Source of the DNA: Otis tarda
Lineage: Eukaryota > Chordata > Aves > Otidiformes > Otididae
NCBI GenBank assembly: GCA_026413225.1
Contig: CM048557.1
Span: forward strand, 25,150,871 to 25,214,870
Direction: 5' to 3'
DNA: 64,000 nucleotides
Below, piece after piece: positions 1 to 12,275 of the stretch. The position numbers were made by a program, and so were the translations under genes. The notes beneath the pieces were generated by a model. That model did not search any database. It was not told where the DNA came from and saw only the letters and a program-made list of their open reading frames with translations. The stretch's first letter is position 1, and each line of letters begins with the position of its first letter.

Positions 1-3000
1 TTTTCTGAAGTTGTTCCATTGTGCTTTAGATAATTGAACACCCACCGGCAGAGAGATGGCTGTTCAAATGGCTCACATCTAAGGTGAATGTCCTAACCTC
101 TCACGTCATACCCTTGACTCAGTGTCTACTCAAATCTTTTCTAGAGTGCAGAATACCTCCAAAAGAAGGAAATTTTTTTTACCTCATTTGAGGACACGAC
201 ACTCACCTGAGAAATTACATTCCCCTGTTCCCTCACTCTATGTTGATCCGATTGGATCAACAAGCAAGTGAATTGCTTTTGTTTTCTCACTGCTGCTGGC
301 CTGCCCTTTTTTTTTCCCAGTTCAGCAAGCAAGACAAGAAGTCAATTATTTGTGCAGCCCCATGTGAAGTTTTTCACACCAGGAATAGTGCTCTCATTTC
401 ACTGTCTTACTTGTCCTCACAGTTTTTCCTTTTGGGAACTGGATTATGGCCTCATAAAACTGTAGGATGCTACTGAAATGGCTTAAATACGGTAACTATT
501 AAAACAAGTTGGAGCACTAATTGAATTGCCTCTTCTAAGTGATTTTTCCATTCAGAAAGGTAAAAGGTACATTGTCCCTCTTATAACTGTGTCTGCCAAT
601 GTATACACAATGTGCTGTTAGCCAAATTCTCTTTCTGTACACGTAATTATTGGTCTTGCAATTCATGTTTATGGGCATGCATAAAATGTTTTTATGAAGT
701 GCTGAACCATATCAGCAGCCATAGATCTCACTTTCCAAAACTAGGAGTGCATAATAGGTCTCTGCCAAATATTATTCATCCTACTGCAATGGGCAGCCAC
801 CAGCTAGACCAACCCCTGTCAGACCAGACATTGTCACTCCAGCTCTTCCCGGAGCTGATTCATGTAAGCCCTCAGCGACAACTGGATCAACTTATTTGTG
901 ATGACACCTGACGGGTCCAGCTTCAGTCTCCTACTCCCAGATTGCCACCTTCCCAAGGGCCTGCAGTGCAGTGGTCTCAGCCCAACGCTACCCCGTGCCC
1001 ACTAGCCTGAACCAATTGGTGACCCCCTCTAGGTGGCTCTGGGTACCTCTGTTTCCTCTCCACTGCTCTTTAGACCCCTCTCTACAGGAGCAGAAGCCCA
1101 TGGAGGACCCCAGAAGTCATTAATCCTTGCCATTTCAGAGTAAAGGAGTTGGATTGCCAGGGTTATGTTCTGTCTTTTCTGCATATGTTAATGAAGCTCT
1201 GAGTAAGTACTGAGATAACCACATTAAACCACTGAGAATCAGAAAATACTGAACTGTAATGAATTCCTAAAAATAACGTTTCTGTTTGCATTGAGGAAAG
1301 AGACCTGCAATAAGGCAAAAACTGAAGCTAACCTGCAGAATCCTGTAATCTCCCCAAAGGCTAAATAAACTACAGATTTCTGAAAAAAAAAAAAGAAGGG
1401 AAAAGTTAAATGTCTGTACCACCTTGACTCAGCCTTCTTCTTCCCATTCAGCAATTCATGCATACCGTGCAGGCTTACACTCCAGCGTTGAACTTACAGA
1501 ATTGTAATCATCTCCACCAGCCCTACACTCAAAACCAGAAAAGAAATCACGCCTGTCAAATGCTACAGCCCTTTCACCTCTTTTTACAACTATTCACATA
1601 TGTGTATATGATACCAGCTAACATGACCCTCTCTCTTGCTCATCATTAAAAGCCAGGGTACCTGCTGATAGTCCTTGCAGCAAGGAGATCTCTGTGTCTC
1701 AGTATCGGTATAGAACTGAAATCAAAGTACACACATTTTATTCCTTTGATCACAGAAATGTCTACCAGCAGGAGCTCACGTCGCTTTCTAGTAGAGGTCC
1801 AGAATTCCCCGTAATAAAGCACAGCCTGCCCAGGAGGCTCCAGCTGTTCGCTGCGGCAAGGAGTACTTCTACACCTGGTACGACGAACAGAGATAATTCC
1901 TGTTGGCTGTTACTGCCTCCTCCAAGGAAGCAAGTTAAAGCTGCCTGGACTTACACATTACATCTTTATCTCTGACATTCAATAGATTGAGAGAAAATGC
2001 TTAACTCTTTGTTTCCTGATTTTCACTGTCCTGAGTGGTCTCAGAATGCCTTTGGTTCACCTTAACACTGTGTAAATAAACAGTTTTGTCACTGAAGCCC
2101 TCGGCAAGAGAACTCTCCTGTGGCTGTGAGCCCATAAATCTTGCTTATTTCCCCCATGACTGTTAGGAAAAGGAATCTCTTTTCCCTGTGCGTGTCTCAG
2201 ATACAGATGCAGTCAAGTGGCTGTGACCACAACTGGCTGTACAGGATTGTTTACTACTTTAGTGGGTGCTGATATGCAGATGGGAATTAAGCCCTCCTAA
2301 CCTCACTACTCATTCCTCATTAGTCTATGCCAATATTTGTGCTCATGTCTTCATTATTAGGGGTGATTTATGCAGCTTTTTTAATTTAAAGACTTCTCAT
2401 AGAAAGACTGGCCAAATCAAATGCAAGGTTCCACACTTTCTCTAAATACGTGTTCTGCAGATATTTACTTTAATTTATAGCAGAATTCTCTTCATTTTTG
2501 CTCAAAAACATTTACATTGTGCATGTCATGGGCCTCTAACTGTCTGATTTATTACTGCTGCCTTTGTTGTCCTTCACTCTTCTACCATTTGATATTTATT
2601 CATTGCATCTTGTCAACTGCTGACAGGCAAACTTTTCAGGACTGTCTTCTTGAGTGCCTCTGTGTACCCTACTGTAATGGGGTCTTCAGGTACCGCTGCA
2701 GCGTGGCTGGTAGTCCAGAGCGTTTTCAGTAAGCAAGATCATATGTCCAGCGTTCCTGGCTCCTGGCTGTGCAGCATGCAGGCTTCCAGGTCAGTTCTGG
2801 GTTCAGTTGCAACTGAAGTGGTTTTGGTCCACACTCAGGATTATTCAAAACTCAATTTCATAACCATAAAACAATCAAGCAGTGTTCACAAGAAAATAAT
2901 ATTTTTAAAAGGAAATGCTCATGTGGAAAATTTGTATCAGGCACGGCCCTGATAAGGGATGCCTGTCTTTAGTCACACTGCTGTTCTGAATCAATAATCA

Positions 3001-6000
3001 GAGATGTTTCGTTTTCTTTGGCCCTGTCTGGATTCACCAAAGACTTCAGACTGACTGTTCCAGTTCTTTCCCATTGCAGAAAAAAAATAACAGTATCAAC
3101 AAACTCAATGTTGGATTCAATGTAACTGCTTTTGGTGGTCTAAATACTGCTGCGCAGAGTCATCAAACCTGTTTTGGAGAACACAGAAGAGTAGAACAAA
3201 TGTGAGTGAAATTCTGTGTGAAACTCTTTCTGTTTCACAAAAAAACTTTGTTTTGTTTTTAGTCTCAAAAGCGGATGCACATAGTTATGGCAATGATTAT
3301 TCTGACTGGTTAACTCATGCAGTCTGTCACTGCACGAACTTACAACTCCACACCACAGAGGTCTCCCCTTTCCCTCAGGGAGCTGGGAACACATGTTGTT
3401 TAGAAAGCAGTAGAGGGGAAGCTCCTACCCACAACGCACTGAAGCATAACAAATGAAATCTCATTAGCCACATCTGTCTTCAGGAGAGCTCCAGTAGTAG
3501 GAGGAGGTTTTGCACATTATCAGCCTTCTTCATCTAGGTATCGGAGTAAAATCAGCAGGACCGTCTCTCCCCTAAGCAAATTCAGACATCTTAGACAAAA
3601 CAATTCCTTGAACGTGACCCCCTCTATCCCTGCCTGGCACCCCTACCCTACAGACAAGGACAGAATTGATTTTGCATTCTCCATTCACAGCAAAATAAGA
3701 CTACAATGTTCACTCTGCATCATTTTCATCTTTCATCTTAATTATCACTGCGAAGACTACAGAAATCATTATCTTTATGATGATGAACCTCCAATTAGCA
3801 TTTCCCATATAAATTTCAGATCATGAAGGAGGCTGTAATGGATAACGCAAATTCCTAATGGTCTTTTTCTTTTCCTGGCTGAAAAATTGAGGTGTTTAAC
3901 AAAATGAAATTTAATCTGAGCCATTTTGAAACAAGAACTTTAATTACTTGACAGGGAGAGAGGAAAGAAGAGACTGAAATGAAATCTTAAAAATGGGCAT
4001 ATTTTAAAAGTCCTTGCTTTTCCAGCCCATTGCTCAAGTTTTCTCCTCCAGATAGCTAAACACTTGTCTGTTTGTGCTCAATAAGTTTTAAACTATCGTG
4101 AAAGCTGGTAGAAGCTGTTTCTTTCATTAGTTATACTATTCAATAAATCAAAAATAATTCCACATAGCATTCTGTTGTCTTTAATATAGTATTTTAATTG
4201 ATTCCCATCCACCGTAGTTACATGTAGAGTGAAATTGCTAATAATTACATCATTGTCATTTCAAGGCAGTAAGAGACAAAACACATCCCTGGTGCTGATC
4301 AAGGTGCAGAGATGTATGTAGAGATATGCCAGTTGGATTCATTCCCTCTGGATGGTTTTACGTTTGGGGAAATTAATTCAGCTGGCAATTTTAGAAGCAT
4401 CATAGGTATTATCTGCACATAGGAGCTGCAATTACAAATGAGTCATGGGGTCCATATAGCCTAGTTGGTCATCTCTGATTATAAATGGTAACTATTTCCC
4501 CAAGTCAGGTTAAAAACAGATGTTTGCCAATGTCGTTTTACCTAAGTCTGCAGTTAATTGTAATAACACAAAGCAAAACTATACCTGGTCCAAGAACAAA
4601 GTACAGATCGGCTATCTAGTCCTTTTTGCCTTTTTCTGCCCTCTTTCCCACTTTTTTCCAGAAAAATTGTACCACTTCTAGCCCACGTGACCTGCAAGTA
4701 GCTCTTCACACTTTCCAGGAGTCTCATCCTATGACATGAGTGGGGGGACACACACATTCTGTCTCTCTTTCTCCCCCTTCCTCTTCTCCCTCTGCTTTCC
4801 CATCCTTCACAAATAGTTTCCAGGATACCTTTGTTCAGTATCTTGTTGATGAGACATGCAAGTAGAGGTGCTGCATTGGGTCTGTGAACTGCAGTGAAAG
4901 AATTTGGCAGCCTTGGGATGGTCTCCTTTGAAAAAGGCCACCACTTCAGTGGGAAGACAGGGTAAAATGTGCCCCTAGGAAGTAATGCCTTACAGCATAA
5001 ACTTTACATTTTCTAGCAAAATACTCTGTTAAATACCAAGAAAATAATTCCTCTAGGAACGTATCCTCTCCCAAGAAGAAGTTGTGTGTTTATATGTAGT
5101 GTGACTTTCTTCAGTCCTTCAAACTTTAAAGGACTCAGCACATGAAAGACACTTCTGACTTTGACATTGCAGTCATGGACATGAAGCAATTGCAGGATTT
5201 TTACTTGACTTTGATATCAGTACAGGCTGGTTGTCCCAAATCTTCTTGTTGCCTGTAGCAATTTTTTCTGCACATTTGTAATTTGTAATTCTTTTTAGGC
5301 CTTCTAAGGTCCATTAAGGAATGGATTTTAAGCGACATTTGAGTGTTGTTTTGTTACTGTATATAGTATCATATAGATCTAAGTTTAATTTTAGCGTATG
5401 TGATGGATGCATGACATGTAATTACAAGAACCTAATAAGCCCTGGCTACTGCAACTTCAGAGTGTGTGTTTATTATTCGTATAAATGTCTAATCCATTTC
5501 TGAATCCTCCTTTAAGCTTCATTGCAATCATGTCTAATGGTACCAACAATCATTATCCATCTTAAAAAATCTTTCTTCTCATCTGTTTGCATAATAATTT
5601 TCAATTATTTCAATTTTTTTTTTCTTAAAGAGAAAAAAAAGCATGACCATCATCTGCTTTCATTATTTTATATTATTCTTTTCCTTTTATCTCCCGTAAG
5701 TTTTGAATAGGCCCCATGTCTCCTTAGTGAGGAGATTTTTGTGGTTTTAACGTTTTTTTGAGGCCCTCTTCCCCACCGTTTGTATATGCATTTGGGTGTT
5801 GAGAAGTAGAATCCATCTTTCAGGTGATTACGAGTTACGTCACTCTAGGGTCGTGTCAATTATTCCTCACAGGAAGATCTGTGTTTTGGATGCACAGTGA
5901 CAGGTCTACAAAAGCTTTAGCTGCACTTAGACCAGAATCATACATACGATACAGTTAACTGAGATCTACGGAAACTAATTGATTGATTCCATAGGGAATG

Positions 6001-7576
6001 TAAGTAATGTAAGTAAAAATAGTGAAGTTCTGTGTATAATTTTTATTTCTTTATAGACTGTTTTCTAAGGACACTGTGCAGCTTTGCTCCGCACTTTTTT
6101 GTCCGCTATTCTATTTCAATAAAGATGACAGAGAAGTAGAATTATCAAAGATTTTTATTTTGCTAAGTTTCATGAAAATAATTAGTGAGAAGAAACCCTA
6201 TTAGTGCCATTTGAGAGGGGAAAATTGTAGCCCTCGTTGAGTACCTGGGAAAGATACTAGGAAAGATGTTATAAACACCTTAAACACGGGGAAAGAACCT
6301 CATGGAAGAAAAACCTTGCTGAGTAGTGAATTCCCTGGAGTCTACTTAAGAGCTCATTCCAGTTGGAATTTTGTTCACATTTTTCACATTTCACATTTTT
6401 TCACATTCATTACATCGTCACTTCAGTCCATGTCTATACAGATTCTCCAGTGTTAAGTATAGGTTATAATCTTACTTTGTCTTTAGTCACTAAAGTAAAT
6501 TAGTTTGCTGAATAAGGACTCTGTCGCTATGGTAAGGATTTATTAACGTGAACGTAGGACAGAACAACATGCATCAATGGGTATAACAGCAAGGACACGT
6601 TTGAGATGTACAAACAAGAAAGAATATACAACATCAATTTAGGGTCTGCTTTTGAAATAAAGAAGGAAGAGGGCTTTATAGCTCTATAATTCTAAATGAT
6701 GGTCTGTTAAAAGCCCATCAGAATATATGAGAAGTTGGGACAGTTTTACTGCCCTAACAGATAAATAACCATACAATCAAAGTTGCTGATGGAAAGTGCA
6801 GAAGCAAATTGATGGATGAGCATCTGCAGCACAGTGGCGGATTTTTCAAGCTAAACTCATTAAGAAACCTTAATAGTGATTGGCAAGTTCCTTCAAACAT
6901 AAAGGCAAGTAGGTGAACAGGAGTCTGCTTAAGAAGCTGTCATGTCATTGATTAGGAGTGAAAGCCATGTCTATTATATTTTCTGGTAAATCTGCTTGTT
7001 GGGTAAACAAATTTAGCTCTTTCACATAGTAAAAATAAATGTGCTCCAATGAAGCCAAGTGTTACCTGGTACATACTGCAATCTCAGCCTAAGCAGTCCC
7101 AGGCACCACCTGAGTGTGGGACAGTTTCAAAGTGCTTTGAGTCTACAAAAATAACCCCCAAATTTATAGTCTGTGCAGCCTAATGCTTCGAGCTGAGAGA
7201 AAGAACTAAGAATCTCTGTGTTTGTTTACACCTCGGCCTCCACACTCCTTGCTTGACATTTTGCTGTTCAAGCTTGTCCCACTGTGAAAGACAGCCTCAC
7301 TGATAAAGACATGCCTGTATTTTGACGGGAAGTTACAAGATTTCACCATCAGATCCTGTTTCTATGCAATTGAAGATAACGGAAATTTATTATTAACTTT
7401 AGTGGATGCAGGAACAGAACATTAAAGATTTCAAAGTCCTTTCATCCAAACTACATAAGTGTACATAAGTATAAAGCCGACTACAGTGAAAGCTATTTTG
7501 CCAAGCACGTTGGTTCAGCACCATATTTGGCACTCAGATGCTTGAAGAAATCTTTTCAGTGGCCTTACAAGCCATT
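1..7576. other. Non-coding stretch, no gene recognised
   Basis: No reading frame here has recognisable protein similarity, and the frames present are short and scattered over both strands as expected by chance. A GC-richer patch lies at about 780-1130. A small CpG-containing, coding-like patch lies at about 1816-1896. A local run of CACATTTT-like words lies near 6378-6410. The composition is AT-rich with many homopolymer runs, typical of bird intergenic or intronic DNA. Exons of a long gene could be missed by reading alone. Confidence 0.6.
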
Positions 7577-7663
7577 TGTTCTCATAAGCCATGTTTTAAT
7601 AATGGAAGATTGTTGGCCTAATGACAAATGTTTTCCTGTGTTTTTCCCATCGGAATAATATTC
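7577..7663 (+). repeat. Old duplicated segment, copy 1
   Basis: This 87-bp block aligns without gaps to 7983-8069, 406 bp downstream in the same orientation. By hand count about 64 of 87 positions match (54 of 71 in the core 7593-7663). The best-kept word is ATTGTTGGCC followed by TGACAAA. Similarity seems to continue weakly downstream with gaps, both copies carrying TTGTCTC. It could be an ancient local duplication or two copies of an unrecognised old interspersed repeat. Confidence 0.5.
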
Positions 7664-7982
7664 TTGGAAATAACAAAATGCCTTTGTCTCAGTAACACTT
7701 TGCACCTTCCCTGAGAAACTCTGTGCCATTCACACATTCATATTTGCATAAGAGGCAAAAAAAAAAATTATAGTGGAGATAGAGAAGGTAATATAAACCT
7801 GGAAAAATAATGACAGGGAAAATATAAGAAGTCTAGTTCTTAGCTGTGGGAAAATTTTGAAATAAGATGTCACTGAAGAAATTCTCTTCCTAACCCCATC
7901 AGCTAGTAGTTGACTCATGTGCTGGAGTGTAAGGATTGTAGATAGCTTTTAATTTTTTTATTTAATCGAATGCACCTGTGGA
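7664..7982. other. Spacer between duplicated segments
   Basis: This AT-rich spacer contains an A-run near 7758. Apart from possible weak extension of the flanking duplication I see no gene or repeat. Confidence 0.5.
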
Positions 7983-8069
7983 TGTTCTCTTTATTCGTAT
8001 TTTAATTGTGGCAAATTGTTGGCCCACTGACAAACATTTTGCTGCTTTATTCCTATCAGAATAAGAGTC
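7983..8069 (+). repeat. Old duplicated segment, copy 2
   Basis: This is the partner of 7577-7663 and lies in direct orientation. The two differ at roughly a quarter of positions with no gap over 87 bp, so the duplication is old, or both derive from a diverged repeat family. No coding frame is kept between the two. Confidence 0.5.
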
Positions 8070-9484
8070 CAATAATGCAGGTCTCTTTAACAGTTTTGTC
8101 TCTCATGCAATGCCAATAGGATTTACACATTTTGGAAACTATTTATAGGAATGCAACATGGTGACTGTTTAACAACACTCAGCAATAATCTATAACAGAA
8201 AATGGTGTCTACTGTGTCAGTGTAGGAGGGCATGCCCATCAGCAGATGGTAATTAGATCATATTCTAGTAAACTGATAATTAAGATACAGTGTTTGATGA
8301 AAGGGGCTTACATTACACTTTGGAGAAAGAATTTCTGTCCGTGAAAAGCACCATGAGCTCTTTAATGAATGCAAGAAGTCTGGTCTTTCATTTTATATTT
8401 CATCTGAAAGCTCATACCTCACACAAACTCTTCACTCTTCGCTTCCCCACATAAATCACACATTTCTGAGGCACAAGATCAGTCCAGTTTTCTGAAATTC
8501 TTGCCAGATGTCATTTTACTCTGTCACTCAAGAACATAAACAATCTGGTGTCAGTCAGGCAGAAGATTTTTTTCTTTCTGTCGAGGAAAAAAAGTCATAT
8601 ATTGCAGAAATATCTCCGTTTCACAAAATTATATCAATGAAAAACTATTCCATTTAACATGAAAAAAATGTTCATTTTCTAAAGCAGCTTCTAAAAATCC
8701 TATCTATAAAAAAAAATCTATTGCCTCTTACTTAGCCATAATGAGGCAGGTGGGGGAATCTCGAGCAGAATATTTTTCCCATTTTCTAACCTGCCGTTTT
8801 CTACAAGAAAGATCAGACAAAATTTGAGGCATAAGATCTAAGTAAAATATTTTGTGCATGTCAGCCCGAATCTGAACACTGTATCCTCATGTTCATGTTG
8901 TTTAAAAAAGGCTTATTTGGGAAGGGTTCTACTTTAACTGTCCAGAGCTAGAAATATGTATTACCACATTTCAGGAAATTTATGAATGTTTTGGGCAGTA
9001 CTTTAGTACTCTCTAGTAAACTAGAGAGAGATCTGAAGAAAGAATATAATTTCAGTCATATGAGAGAAACAGAAAGGTATAGTGGCATTATAAATTTTAA
9101 TTCCAGCTCAAGTTAACCATTTATGAATAATTGTAATTTGTTCTCATAATAACTGAATGCCCAGTTGCTACAGGTTATGTGGCAGTCTTGGTATTATATT
9201 GCCCTCTGAAACAGGAAGCTCAAAAAGTCGTGCAATAGTAGATAGATTATATTTCCTCTCACAACCATTGAAATCAGTCAAGTCCACTGGCTGGAACCTG
9301 ATATTTCAATATTAAGCAAACACTAATAAGACTACAGACAAGTCATCAACATGATTAACAGGCTGACAGCCTTTATTCAGAATGAAATATCACGCTGGCA
9401 AGACTCATAGCCAGTGATCCATTGCTTCTTGCTTTGGATTGACAGCTTTGGCAGCTCTTTCAGTGAATTCAGGAGTGAGTTTGA
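8070..9484. other. Non-coding stretch, nothing recognised
   Basis: AT-rich sequence with no plausible coding frame. A short perfect hairpin is visible at 9009-9028 (CTCTCTAG, a TAAA loop, CTAGAGAG). It is isolated and has no terminator or RNA-gene context, so I give it no function. Confidence 0.55.
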
Positions 9485-9532
9485 CCCTTTGCCCATTAGA
9501 CCTTTTGCCCATTAGACCTTTTGCCCATTAGA
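9485..9532 (+). repeat. 16-bp unit tandemly repeated three times
   Basis: Three adjacent 16-bp units occupy 9485-9500, 9501-9516 and 9517-9532, with consensus CCTTTTGCCCATTAGA. The first unit differs by one base and the other two are identical. The near identity suggests recent expansion by slippage, so the copy number may vary between individuals. There is no coding context. Confidence 0.95.
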
Positions 9533-12206
9533 CCTGTCTTAGTCCACGTGAAAAACTTCTAATAACAGAGCTCAGCATCACTGGTAAGTTGGTCAACCGT
9601 TAAGTGCTTGGTGGATTATGTTTGTTTTGAAGTTTGTCCAGAGCTATAAAATCACTTCCTAGAGAGAATTATAATTACAATAATAATGACAACAATAACA
9701 CTAATCATCTTTATATAGTTTTAATCTGTAGAAATCAGGGTACTTCACAGCAAAAAAAAAAAAAATTAATAATTTGATAGCTGTCATTTTGCGTTTTGTA
9801 ATAACCATCCCAATGCATCTGCTGACACAAACATTTTTCTCAAAGGCACCAAAACTGAATTCAAGATGCAAATATTTATTCTATAAATAATATCAATAAA
9901 TAGCACCACTGCTGTGGTATAGGGAGAGATCAGAAAATATGAAACATGGGAAACTTAAAACCCAGCCAATCAAGCAGAATTTTCACTCAGAATATGACTG
10001 TTAAGTGAGGCTGGTTAAGCATCACCTGGTTTTATTCTTTTTTTTATATTCAGTCTGTTTGTTTGATTTTTTGCTGAAAAGAACCAGTGATGTGAAATCA
10101 GAGCAAGTAAGAATGTTTTTGTGGTCCTGCCAAATCCAAGAATTTCAAGATAGCTCACAAGGAAGTTTACATTCAGTACAAGGCCAAATTAGCCAAAATT
10201 CTGGAAGACAAATTGTGACATCTTACAGCTTATCATCTTGTGACACCTGACAGCTCTAATTAACTGTGGGAAAACCCTGATTTTGCTAATCTACATCTGT
10301 TATATTTCCTGGCTTTCAAATCTCTTCAAAAAGCACCGAAACATCATTGAACTTTGTCTAGACCTTAGAAGTATATCCAAACTGAATCTTCTTCCTCTCT
10401 TTCTTCTGTCTTCTATTCTATCTTCACTAACCACCACGTAAAATACTCAATTTCAACTGTAATCCTAATTAACAGACAAATAGTGAACTTTTAGATATAT
10501 ATGTTTCTCATAAAGCTCTGACTGTAAATGGGAACTGGATTTTCTGTCCTAGCAAACCTTATGTTACCACTGGGTAAATAGCTACCACATGCTTTAAAAT
10601 CTGGTATAGGTCATAAAGGCTTGGCTGTTCACATTGATATAAGCACTTCCCAAGGATTCTAAGAAAATCTTGTAAACATGCCATCCTGGACAACATCCAG
10701 AAGTGTATAACCTTTGCAGGAAATTTATTGCGACCTGTGAAGAAAAACTTGCACTGCATATGATTAGCACAGAGTTCTCAAAATTGTTTTCCTTCAGGTG
10801 AGCAGTAAGAAAGACAGATGTCTCTTTTTCTCTTTATTGTCAGCTTCAGTGCTGGTAAATCACAGAGCTTCACTGTGTTATTGCCATGGAAACCTACAAC
10901 TAATACTGTACAACTTACATTTCCTAACATATTACACTGTTTACAACATCTTTGTTCTGTTCAGGAAGTTTAAGAAATTGATAAGAGAAATATCTTCAGA
11001 TTGGTCCCAATATGAAATCACATTCAGACCCACAGTTTTTGTTTCTGAGCCATATCCATCATTAAAGCTTTAATTCAACTCTGTCATTTTAGCTGCACAT
11101 CTTTCAGGATACTTCAAGAGGGAAATAAGTTATGGCATGTGAGTTCTGTCTAATTTGTTACCATTTGCTACATCCAAATCTAGTCCTGGCTTATTTGTCA
11201 CCACGTTTAGTTACTGTCCACAGCCATAATGTTTTGCAGCCCTAGAGGAACCAGCTGGAATACAAATGTGGTGTGGCTACACCCTCATTTAAATTAGATA
11301 ACATGCACAGGGCTGTGCTCTACCAATAAGAAGTCTGCTGAGCCCACAAATTTGCCGTGCTTCAATTTGATAAAACTTTATTGGGCACAGTACAGAAACA
11401 TAATTAATACTGGGAGTTACATCGCCTAATGTCACTCATGTTTCATCCAATTATTTCTTCTTAATACCTTTTGTTGAATCCCAAGCTAACCTGAGAGAGT
11501 GGAGCCAGTGCCCTTCCTCTTCCAACAGCCCTTTAGCAGGAAGGCTGGGATGTCCTGGAGAGTCTCAACATGGAGGCCACTGGCATGGACACAGCTGTAG
11601 CCCTTTCACTTTTTCCTGCAGCAGCTCTGTTGTGGTGATGGAAACTAAAGAATATGGAAATTTGGCTGTTTGATAGATTTTGCTTCATAGCAGCCTCATT
11701 AAAATTACTCCTCTCTATGTCTTTAATTGGTTTTTTTATGTTGAATTTTTTAAATTAATTTTTCCTAGGCTCTGGGTATTTGATCTCACAAGCAGAAAAT
11801 GCCATCATGTTAAGAAGCTTTGTAACTGTGGAATACAATGGAATAGTACACTGAAGAAGACCTCAAAATCCAAATGCAACCCTCCCTCAACCTTACCTTC
11901 CTTCAGAGCTTGACTGACTAGATCACCTTAATACAATTCTATTCATAAATCTGTGCAGGTCATTAACTTCTATCTGTTGCAGGGAGAGTAAATGCAATAC
12001 TGCCATCACCTAATGGGATGGTTAGCAGTGTACCTTTCACCACTGAGCTTTCAACCAAATATCCAAAATGGATTCATTTGTTCCTGTCTTATACACAGAA
12101 GTTTCTGCATACTGAAAAAAAAAATTATAATGCAAGGAATAAGCAGTACTTTAGCCTCCTTAGAGTATACCATGAATTTCACTTCAGAGAATATCACTAT
12201 ACTGTA
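9533..12206. other. Non-coding stretch, nothing recognised
   Basis: AT-rich sequence with A-runs (for example near 9752-9765) and only short, unrelated frames. I recognise no exon, RNA gene or transposon. Confidence 0.55.
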
Positions 12207-12275
12207 GTCAGAGAATCCTGTAATCATTTAGGTTGGAAAAGAGCCTTAAGATCATCATGTAACACACAATCCAGA
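12207..12275 (-). mobile_element. CR1 LINE 3'-end fragment (degraded)
   Basis: The plus strand reads AGAATCCTGTAATCATTTAG and continues GGTTGGAAAAGAGCC then TTAAGATCATC. This matches the reverse complement of the conserved CR1 3' end (repeated CATAGAAT, then 'tttaggttggaaaagacc...aagatcatc') that I know from bird genomes. Similarity fades after about 60-70 bp, so only the extreme 3' tail remains. CR1 copies are typically 5'-truncated in this way. It has no coding potential. Confidence 0.75.

Noticed and set aside
1843..1893. Resemblance of YFYTWYDEQR to the YYWYDER stretch of MOB2-type kinase activators
   Set aside because: Only a few residues agree, and the surrounding residues and the following stop do not fit that family, so no gene name was given.
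9009..9028. Perfect 8-bp hairpin as a terminator or RNA gene
   Set aside because: There is no gene upstream and no extended structure. Short inverted repeats are expected by chance.
9485..9532. CRISPR-like array
   Set aside because: The units are contiguous without spacers and only three in number, and the genome context is vertebrate.
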